This document shows, one piece after another, positions 60,101 to 64,000 of a DNA stretch of 64,000 nucleotides. The notes under the pieces are model-generated. The model had not been told where the DNA came from. It did no database searches and worked only from the letters and a program-made list of their open reading frames with translations. The translations under genes were made by a program, and so were the position numbers. Location: positions 39,893,611 through 39,957,610 of the forward strand of contig CM060081.1 of the NCBI GenBank assembly GCA_030533445.1, in the 5' to 3' direction. This stretch comes from Cyprinodon diabolis (lineage: Eukaryota > Chordata > Actinopteri > Cyprinodontiformes > Cyprinodontidae). Within the stretch, counting starts at the first letter, position 1, and every line of letters begins with the position of its first letter.

Positions 60101-61489
60101 TTTGAGACAAACCTGCTATAAACAAGCAGCTCTTGGGAGGGGAGGGAGGGATGAACTCAAAACACAAGGGTGATTCTCTGTGTTTCCAGAGTCAACAGCT
60201 CTTCTGACTGTGTACAACAGCCAAATTAGCAAATTATCTGGTACTCATTGAGGTTATGCAGTCTGAAGCACAAAGTCACATTAAAGTGTGACTGAGACAC
60301 AGTTTATCCTGCTTATCATGTAGCAGGCAGAAAGGATGTTAATTTCAACTGACACCAAAACTATGTTTCATTTCATTTATGGCATAATCAGTTTTTGAGC
60401 TAGCATGTGTCCTTAGCGTGCTGACTCTGCTCATAGAGAGATTTCAATCCAGCTACAGGGTTTTAATTACCCCGGAAACCCTTCACTGCTACACAGCTTA
60501 TGTGTTTTGCTCAGTGTTTTGTCCAATTAGCTCAGGCACTGGTGGATGCTGAAGTCAAAGAAAATACCCTGAGGCAGGCACCTTTCATCTGCAGAGTCCA
60601 CACTAAGGGCTTGAAGCAGTTCCAACCTGTGCAGAAGGAGTGCGGCAAACAGCACTCCCTGTAAGGGTGCATTGTCAGTTCACCATGTAACACAACTGGA
60701 CTGCAGTGCCAAGCTGATGTTTCCACATGACAGCTTAAATTTACTGAGGGGTGCTCCAGGCCTTCCAAAACGCATATGCACATGAAAGCACTGAGGAGCA
60801 CATCCATCTTTTTTTTGTTGTTTTTTTTTACATGAGCATGAACTTGAACTTTCTCTTCTGCCTCATGCACGCACCTGTCACCACTTGCAAGTGGGAAGGC
60901 ATCTGCTCAGCTGACTCTGGCCTCGCGAAGCCAAAGGCCAACTATTGCTTTTAGCAAAAATAAACATTACCATATGAAATTCTGGGAAAATCCTGCATCC
61001 AACACTGCAAACAAAGACATCAACCACCATTGTCTGTTGATTTGGCATGTTTTTTTGTAAAATATGCAAACTGCACACTAACATAGTTTGAGCTGAATCT
61101 TATTTGAGACAGCAAAAAAGGCAAAGCATTGGTGGAGAGCTAAGAAGTTAAATTCCCCTCCAGAATTTGCATAATTTTATTTACTTTTGATCAGATTTCA
61201 GGTGAACAAACTCATCTCCAAGCAACACATTATACAAGTGCAGAGGTGTTAAATTAACAGTTATTATAAGATTAAAGACATACAAAAAACAAACTGCTCT
61301 GTTACTTAAAATCTGTCAGAGAAAGAAAGAGAAACTGAAATGGATTTTGGAAACCACAATAAGAGCGAAAGAATGTCAAACTTTCAAACTATTTTTCTAT
61401 TTACTCACATCACTGAAGCATCGTCTCTTGAGAAAAGGCTTAGTGTATGGCCTGCTCAGAAGTCCCTCCAGTAAGGCACTCTTTGCCAT
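33012..61489 (-). CDS. rap1gap: Rap1 GTPase-activating protein, 21 constitutive exons
   Basis: Stimulates GTP hydrolysis by Rap1, switching off Rap signalling in adhesion and neuronal pathways; the GoLoco motif binds Galpha-i family subunits. Exons, 5' to 3': 61409-61489, 59832-59867, 58689-58736, 56439-56477, 56167-56352, 55616-55719, 52978-53056, 52832-52885, 52648-52731, 52462-52562, 51986-52115, 42903-43058, 41911-41982, 41732-41818, 41414-41557, 39359-39490, 35888-35997, 34240-34356, 34032-34143, 33522-33609, 33012-33121. All junctions keep frame and give 690 codons plus an unresolved tail, near the 663 residues of human RAP1GAP. Optional in-frame exons: 54538-54603 and 38234-38311. The order is N-terminal extension, GoLoco, RapGAP domain with the [10 protein letters not shown] segment holding the Asn thumb, then a Ser-rich phosphorylation-prone tail. 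It converges with padi2. Both genes are in 1p36 in human, so partial synteny is plausible. Confidence 0.95.
33522..33609 (-). CDS. rap1gap: rap1gap exon, C-terminal tail
   Basis: Reads [20 protein letters not shown] and EDSNQGSFS, matching the ESVSSSGTPHKRDSFIYS segment of human RAP1GAP. Acceptor TTTTTTCCAG, donor GTAAGT. Phases 0 in, 1 out. Confidence 0.88.
34032..34143 (-). CDS. rap1gap: rap1gap exon, Ser-rich tail
   Basis: Reads [20 protein letters not shown], matching the [18 protein letters not shown] block of human RAP1GAP. Acceptor TGTGTTGCAG. The donor is GTGGGT after ACCGGACTG; a donor three bases downstream is possible without a frame change. Confidence 0.92.
34240..34356 (-). CDS. 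rap1gap: rap1gap exon, Ser-rich tail
   Basis: Reads [20 protein letters not shown] and ends AKNR, matching [24 protein letters not shown] in human. Acceptor GTGCATCAG, donor GTGACC. Phases 2 in, 2 out. Confidence 0.9.
35888..35997 (-). CDS. rap1gap: rap1gap exon, PGKSPTRKK segment
   Basis: Reads [20 protein letters not shown] and [17 protein letters not shown], almost identical to human RAP1GAP. Acceptor CCCGATAG, donor GTGAGAG. Phases 0 in, 2 out. The exon at 38234-38311 is a shorter look-alike. Confidence 0.94.
37158..37483. mobile_element. Solo LTR
   Basis: A 326-bp unit with ends TGTTAGG...CCTAACA (the TG...CA rule of LTRs) flanked by the exact 5-bp duplication TCAGG (37153-37157 and 37484-37488). 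An AATAAA at about 37341 is followed by GCTCTGCAGG, a layout expected of an R region. No internal retroelement genes are present, so only recombination between two LTRs remains as its history. Family (gypsy, BEL or ERV) cannot be told from the LTR alone. Confidence 0.82.
38234..38311 (-). CDS. rap1gap: rap1gap cassette exon, look-alike of next exon
   Basis: A 78-nt, phase 0-0 exon reading [20 protein letters not shown] and IGTIEE. Acceptor GTGTGGCTCAG, donor GTTAAT. It parallels the exon at 35888-35997 (SLIIPGKSP..., [13 protein letters not shown]) and lies upstream of it in the gene. Including it, skipping it, or including both all keep the frame, as expected of an alternative exon born by tandem duplication. 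Confidence 0.75.
39359..39490 (-). CDS. rap1gap: rap1gap exon, [11 protein letters not shown] segment
   Basis: Reads [34 protein letters not shown] and ends PKTPGI, matching the human [19 protein letters not shown] block just after the GAP domain. Acceptor CTCTCTGCAG, donor GTAAGT. Phase 0 at both ends. Confidence 0.96.
40581..40621. repeat. (TG)n microsatellite
   Basis: Two TG runs separated by TATGGGG, in the rap1gap intron. Probably polymorphic. Confidence 0.9.
41414..41557 (-). CDS. rap1gap: rap1gap exon, end of GAP domain and poly-Gly
   Basis: Reads [36 protein letters not shown] and ends GGFFESFK. A run of seven glycines lies where human has four or five. Acceptor TTTGTTGCCAG, donor GTACAT. 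Phase 0 at both ends. Confidence 0.96.
41732..41818 (-). CDS. rap1gap: rap1gap exon, [14 protein letters not shown]
   Basis: Reads [20 protein letters not shown] and KAEKFAKLE, nearly identical to human. Acceptor TTTTCCTCAG, donor GTGAAA. Phase 0 at both ends. Confidence 0.96.
41911..41982 (-). CDS. rap1gap: rap1gap exon, [14 protein letters not shown]
   Basis: Reads [20 protein letters not shown] and IFKK, a hallmark RapGAP-domain block. Acceptor TCTTCTAG, donor GTCAGT. Phase 0 at both ends. Confidence 0.97.
42903..43058 (-). CDS. rap1gap: rap1gap exon, catalytic Asn-thumb
   Basis: Reads [40 protein letters not shown] and ends NVTYK. In Rap1GAP the Asn of GNDIVA (Asn290) supplies the side chain that replaces the missing Gln of Rap; it is present here. 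Acceptor CCCCTCAG, donor GTTGGT. Phase 0 at both ends. The intron upstream of it is the longest in the gene, 8.9 kb. Confidence 0.97.
43132..43408. mobile_element. CACTGG-family MITE, copy 2 (decayed)
   Basis: Shares, in the same orientation, GAGTATTTACCTTTAATTTG, TAGGTAAATAAGATGA and CTTGTTTTAAGAAAAA with the copy at 44832-45036. The right end still shows GCACTGTAG; the left terminal repeat is worn. Confidence 0.65.
44832..45036. mobile_element. CACTGG-family MITE, copy 3
   Basis: Starts CACTAAAAAAATTATCTAG and ends ATTTTTTCCAGTG. The interior TTACCCTTAATTTGAGTAGG and ACTTGTTTTAAGAAAAA match the other copies. Non-coding. Confidence 0.7.
45680..45840 (+). pseudogene. Second relic of the DD36E Tc1/mariner family
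   Basis: TTTCTTGGCTCACTTTGGA at about 45751, then AGTACCAACTGAGTATTG and GCTCACCATCTCCGTC, line up with about 980-1065 of the intact element at 234-1454, with many substitutions. About 160 bp survives. Inside rap1gap's 8.9-kb intron. Confidence 0.65.
46407..47345 (+). mobile_element. Probable solo LTR or LTR-like repeat
   Basis: A roughly 940-bp block, TC-rich on this strand and unlike its surroundings. It starts TGTCATGATCTGCCCTG and has TTTATATTCAGC at about 46509. Near its end is a polyadenylation-type GGTTAATAAATGTTTTGAAC, and it closes near CATATGGCACA. The layout (TG start, CA end, AATAAA) fits an LTR, but I found no matching target duplication. Confidence 0.5.
47575..47905 (+). repeat. 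Retroposon 3'-tail repeat
   Basis: ACAGCCAGACTAGTTGTGAG, GGTTTCTTCCTGTTAAAAGG and AGTGCCTTGAGATGACATGT, followed by an ATTAAATTGAAT tail, are a very common dispersed fish repeat that I recognise. It ends in the A/T pentamer tail typical of such elements. Confidence 0.65.
49565..49705 (-). repeat. Retroposon fragment with (GGAT)n end
   Basis: GGCACAGTGGGTAGCACTGC at its start and GGGATAAGCGTGATGGAAAA with a GGATGGAT tail at its end are the two ends of a frequent fish SINE/LINE-type repeat. The middle is deleted. A related 3' scrap lies at about 47396-47430. Confidence 0.6.
49925..50165. repeat. Dispersed repeat fragment
   Basis: TACATTCACCCATACATTGG and GAAGTGTCTTAACCCAGGAC, followed by a CCCTGTCGCTGCAGGGC stretch, resemble a dispersed fish repeat with a retroposon-type 3' end. 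Family not identified. Confidence 0.45.
50170..51985. other. rap1gap intron, nothing recognised
   Basis: AT-rich sequence without terminal repeats, long frames or motifs I know. Confidence 0.5.
51986..52115 (-). CDS. rap1gap: rap1gap exon, [16 protein letters not shown]
   Basis: Reads [20 protein letters not shown] and [20 protein letters not shown], a core RapGAP-domain block. Acceptor CTTCTCCAG, donor GTAGAG. Phases 2 in, 0 out. Confidence 0.97.
52462..52562 (-). CDS. rap1gap: rap1gap exon, TSEEELFGN
   Basis: Reads [20 protein letters not shown] and [14 protein letters not shown]. Acceptor TCTGCTTGCAG, donor GTTTGA. Phases 0 in, 2 out. One change from the family pattern: N-M-E-E-S-Q where human has TNEESP. 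Confidence 0.96.
52648..52731 (-). CDS. rap1gap: rap1gap exon, [18 protein letters not shown]
   Basis: Reads [20 protein letters not shown] and VIYQKFGQ, nearly identical to human. Acceptor TTCCTCCTCAG, donor GTGAGA. 28 codons, phase 0 at both ends. Confidence 0.97.
52832..52885 (-). CDS. rap1gap: rap1gap exon, [18 protein letters not shown]
   Basis: An 18-codon exon identical to the human peptide. Acceptor ATTTTGCAG, donor GTAGAC. Phase 0 at both ends. Confidence 0.97.
52978..53056 (-). CDS. rap1gap: rap1gap exon, [17 protein letters not shown]
   Basis: Reads [20 protein letters not shown] and VIQMAK. Acceptor TTTACATTTCAG, donor GTAGAT. It enters in phase 2, so it joins in frame either to 55616-55719 directly or to the optional exon 54538-54603. 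Confidence 0.96.
53145..53350 (+). repeat. tRNA-derived SINE
   Basis: GGTTGCTAGTGGTTAGGGC carries an A-box-like start, and TGTGAGTTTGAAACCC at about 53197 a B box. The body TGGGTCCCTGAGCAAAGACC, with a tail TGACAATTAAAAGCTGG, is typical of fish V-type or HpaI-type SINEs. Not a functional tRNA. Confidence 0.75.
54538..54603 (-). CDS. rap1gap: rap1gap in-frame cassette exon (candidate)
   Basis: 66 nt reading [20 protein letters not shown] and QR, with acceptor AATATTTCAG and donor GTACCA. It enters and exits in phase 2, exactly what the flanking exons need, so it can be included or skipped without a frameshift. The insert would sit between LRLMLR and TKHKTYHD in the N-terminal lobe of the GAP domain. 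I do not know this segment from other Rap1GAPs. Confidence 0.5.
54936..54953. repeat. 18-bp perfect palindrome
   Basis: GGACCCACCGGTGGGTCC reads the same on both strands, in otherwise AT-rich intron sequence. Confidence 0.9.
55616..55719 (-). CDS. rap1gap: rap1gap exon, [16 protein letters not shown]
   Basis: Reads [20 protein letters not shown] and [15 protein letters not shown], near-identical to human. Acceptor CTGCCCCCAG, donor GTACCA. Phases 0 in, 2 out. Confidence 0.97.
56167..56352 (-). CDS. rap1gap: rap1gap exon, [14 protein letters not shown]
   Basis: Reads [31 protein letters not shown], then ends with [18 protein letters not shown]. The linker before KLE is longer and different from human, the rest conserved. 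Acceptor ATCGGTGTCAG, donor GTGAGA. 62 codons, phase 0 at both ends. Confidence 0.97.
56439..56477 (-). CDS. rap1gap: rap1gap exon, [13 protein letters not shown]
   Basis: A 13-codon exon identical to the human peptide. Acceptor CTTTTCCAG, donor GTACAT. Phase 0 at both ends. Confidence 0.96.
56483..58688. other. rap1gap intron, no recognised element
   Basis: AT-rich unique-looking sequence; no terminal repeats or motifs that I recognise. Confidence 0.5.
58689..58736 (-). CDS. rap1gap: rap1gap exon, GoLoco second half
   Basis: Reads [16 protein letters not shown]. The Asp-Glu-Gln-Arg of the GoLoco motif (the Arg reaches into the Galpha nucleotide site in known GoLoco structures) is intact. 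Acceptor TTCTCTCTACAG, donor GTAAGT. Phase 0 at both ends. Confidence 0.96.
59832..59867 (-). CDS. rap1gap: rap1gap exon, GoLoco first half
   Basis: A 12-codon exon, [12 protein letters not shown]. The Met of AMIERMQ is where the common human isoform (MIEKMQGSRMDEQR) starts, so it could serve as an alternative start. Acceptor TCTCTCCATCAG, donor GTACAG. Phase 0 at both ends. Confidence 0.93.
61409..61489 (-). CDS. rap1gap: rap1gap first coding exon, long N-terminus
   Basis: A 27-codon frame starting at ATG 61489, [20 protein letters not shown] and KRRCFSD, ending at a strong donor GTGAGT in phase 0, which fits the GoLoco exon. No Met lies upstream in a better context. It gives an N-terminal extension before the GoLoco motif, as in longer Rap1GAP isoforms. 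The promoter should lie just to the right; I see no TATA box, which is usual for such genes. Confidence 0.75.
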
Positions 61490-62711
61490 CCTGAGCTCAG
61501 TCATCATTCCGCAAGTACAGATGGATGCAAGCCGACAAGAGTGTGAGGTTGAATGTCACCGTCAGCCGCACGAGAAAAAAAAAGCCAAGATTGACAGTGA
61601 CACTTGACACTCACCTTCTTTCAGCAAGTAAACTCAAAGAGGAAAGCCAATACCTGTCCATCAGAATCTATACGTCTGATTTGAGAACTTGTGCTGTAAT
61701 GTGAGAATATTATTTCTCTTTCCTTCCTCATTTCAAATACCCCCAGTCTGCCACCGCCCTCCTGGTGAAACACTCACACAGCTGCTCTTTAGGAAGTAGG
61801 AGAGGAGGAACAATGTTGCTCCCCTCCCTGTGTAAAAATATCTTCTTTTTTAATGCAATCACACACTCTAACTCTTAGATGTTAACAGAAAAAAATTCTA
61901 CTTCCCTTTTTGTAACAATACATTATGTGACTTATTCTGTTCCTCTTTACTTTCATTTCAGATTTCTTAAGCCTCCTTTATATTTCTCCTCAGAAAAAAT
62001 ACCAGTGTGGATCATCCCGAAATATCTAGATGACCTAAGACATACCAAAAGCTTGAACAAACTCTAGCATGTCATTTTTAATGAGATACGGTGATGAGGA
62101 ATACTTTGTGTACTTTCCTGGTGAAATCCAAGATAACTTATGATTTTGTCGACTTTCACACACTGCAAATTCTATTCAAAGCCAATAACAAACAATTACA
62201 ATTCACGCAAACACTGATGGTGCAAGCTAAGTTGCGTCAGATGCAAACCTCTGCATCCAACACCACCTTCACCCTGACATAAATTAGATGGATAAAGAAG
62301 TTAATCTTTCTTTGAGTACAGCTTAAGAGGTAAGCTCATATTTCTGTTTTTTCAGACAGACCCGGAAGGCGCTGATTGTTTCCATTCCGATATGTATTTA
62401 ATTGGTTGTGCTTGATCCAGTGGATGTATGCATGTTATTAATACAATTATATAAACTAAACTGATCTAAAAAGAAATTAATTGAAAAGCTACACAGTTAA
62501 ACTACAATTCTGAATCTCACACAAAATTAATTAATAAGAAAAAAAGTTAGTTTTCTTCTTTTTATGACATGAAATAAAGAAATAAGATAGAGGACATTAG
62601 AGGATTGAAAATAATAAGGAAAGGTATTTTGTACGATCATGTATGTTGTATATGTTCATGTAGAATAGACTATATATATTCCTATTTTCGGTGTTTTTCT
62701 TGAAAACAAAA

Positions 62712-62748
62712 CATGGATGGATGGATCAATGGATGGATGGATGGATGA
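62712..62748. repeat. (ATGG)n microsatellite
   Basis: Tandem ATGG/GGAT units with one interruption (ATCAATGG). Confidence 0.9.
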
Positions 62749-62779
62749 AATCCTTTGCTAGTGAAAAAGTATAAGTAAT

Positions 62780-63060
62780 GCACACACACATGTTGTGTCA
62801 CACTATCCTTGTGAGGACTTTCCATTGACTTCCGCTCATTTCCCGCTCACTTCTATGGCCTAACCCAGACCCTTACCCCAACCATTCCCAACACATACCT
62901 AACCTTAAACCTAACCTAAACTCTATTCACATCTTCGTCCTAAACCCCACCCCTAGAAGAGAACCTAATGGGAACCAGTTGCTGCTCCCCGCAATTACTT
63001 ATACATCCTAAAATGTAGCATATTCCTGGGAAAAAAAGTCCCCTCAAGGTAACAAAAACA
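62780..63060. repeat. Dispersed fish repeat with CCTAACC-type tract
   Basis: TATCCTTGTGAGGACTTTCC, ATTGACTTCCGCTCATTTCC and a stretch of ACCTAACCTTAAACCTAACC-like units form a dispersed repeat that I recognise from teleost genomes. The CCTAA units resemble, but are not, telomeric repeats. Confidence 0.55.
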
Positions 63061-63428
63061 TTGCCACACATACACACTAAAACATACACACATACATATG
63101 TCTATATATCACAGATAAATAAAGGACAATGTGCTGTAACATTTATTTATTCATTTTTTAATTGTGATGTTTTTATGTGTTCAGCAACATTTAGCTTCTG
63201 TTAGCTTTTGAATATTAATCACCCAACTACATTTATGTAACAAAAGAATAATACATGTTCAGGCCTTTGATTTTGGTGAGATATTCCGAAAAAAAGTTTT
63301 TTTTTTAAATAGAGATTTTCTAAATTTTGGGACAATATAGTCTGATAAAGAGTACATTTATATACATGTTTAAGCCAGAAGGACTTGACATTTAAATATG
63401 ATTTAAAAGACAGGTAATATTTTGCAAA

Positions 63429-63665
63429 CATGCAAATGGTAACCGATGAATGGGACATTCTTTTGAGGATGGTCCTCAAAAGAATGTCCCTAGGACCAGA
63501 ATGTCCATATCCTGGATAAAGAAAATAGGTGGTTTGAGAGGGGCGTGAAGGAAGCCATCTATGTTAACAGAGAAAAAACAACTTTGAAAAGAGGAGGTGG
63601 ACTCAGATTCCAGCTTCCAAAAACATACAATTCAATCATAGACATGATCGGTTACCATTTGCATG
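63429..63665. repeat. Nested inverted repeats
   Basis: The 19-bp arm CATGCAAATGGTAACCGAT (63429-63447) is repeated in perfect inverse at 63647-63665. Inside lies an 18-bp perfect hairpin: GGGACATTCTTTTGAGGA (63452-63469), a TGG loop, then its complement (63473-63490). Confidence 0.92.
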
Positions 63666-63870
63666 TTTCCAAGCAATACAAGGCCTTGTCCATGTAAGAC
63701 TCAAACTCACTGCGGATCCAGACATTTGAATTGAGAAAGCTTCCTGGAGAGGTGGCGAAACGTCTTCAAATCTTGAAAACCAAGTCCAGTGGATATTTTT
63801 TGAATTTTTACGGAATGACTATGACCTGGATGACTGAGAACCTTCATCAGCAGCTAACAGGTTAGCTGAA
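63500..63870 (+). pseudogene. Penelope-like retroelement C-terminal fragment
   Basis: A frame from about 63512 reads ILDKENRWFERGVKEAIYVN and KRGGGLRFQLPKTYNSI. The RWFERGVKEAIYV...RGGGLR pattern is the end of the GIY-YIG endonuclease-type region of Penelope-like elements, where many fish copies end (RPSLNRGGG-type). A stop follows at about 63695, and no reverse transcriptase is present. The tail continues with degenerate sequence to about 63870. Confidence 0.7.
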
Positions 63871-64000
63871 TGTCAAGCTGAAATCAGCAGGGAAACATTT
63901 ACTGACAAAAACTGAAGACTAATTACATACTCACCATAGAAGTAAGTATAGCTGGGAAACACTAATTACTGTTCATATTCACACAATGAACCCTGGCATT

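Noticed and set aside
62880..62930. CCTAA-type units as an interstitial telomere
   Set aside because: Units are irregular and lie in a known type of dispersed fish repeat, not a TTAGGG array.
1..64000. CRISPR array, operon, phage or plasmid system
   Set aside because: The window is intron-containing vertebrate DNA; the repeats are dispersed transposons and microsatellites, not spaced direct repeats.

Overview
This is vertebrate nuclear DNA, almost certainly from a teleost fish. It is AT-rich, with short exons bounded by GT/AG splice sites and long introns packed with fish-type repeats: Tc1/mariner, hAT, piggyBac-like MITEs, Harbinger-like, L2 LINE, tRNA-derived SINEs, and LTR and Penelope-like fragments. 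Nothing in it is prokaryotic (no operons, CRISPR or ribosome binding sites). Two protein-coding genes point towards each other.

Plus strand, about 1-28,250: a peptidylarginine deiminase (padi2-like) lacking its first exon, which lies left of the window. Fifteen coding exons (66-27725) can be placed with mostly compatible splice phases. They carry the Ca2+-binding DVDADRDG segment and the full Asp / His-x-Asp / Cys catalytic set, so the enzyme looks functional. Its introns hold an intact DD36E Tc1/mariner element, an L2 LINE inside a TTAA-flanked MITE, an 8-kb intron with a hAT-inside-hAT nest and a decayed multi-exon transposon-type gene, a Harbinger-like element inside a tandem repeat, and a THAP-domain element.

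Minus strand, about 61,500 down to about 33,000 (possibly 30,944): a Rap1 GTPase-activating protein (rap1gap). Twenty-one coding exons join without a frame break. They give an N-terminal extension, a GoLoco motif, the RapGAP domain with its Asn-thumb segment, and a Ser-rich tail. Two more in-frame segments look like cassette exons: 66 nt near the start of the GAP domain, and 78 nt that resembles the next exon and so looks like an old tandem exon duplication. The last exon is unresolved.

27,726-30,900 holds the convergent 3' ends and repeats. 61,490-64,000 is rap1gap 5' flank with a Penelope-like fragment, a perfect 18-bp hairpin and a 19-bp inverted repeat. I found no credible new biological system. 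The most interesting points are the two candidate cassette exons, the DD36E element with two relic relatives, and the datable transposon nests. Exon edges were read by eye from splice consensus and homology remembered from the PAD and Rap1GAP families; no search or alignment was run.
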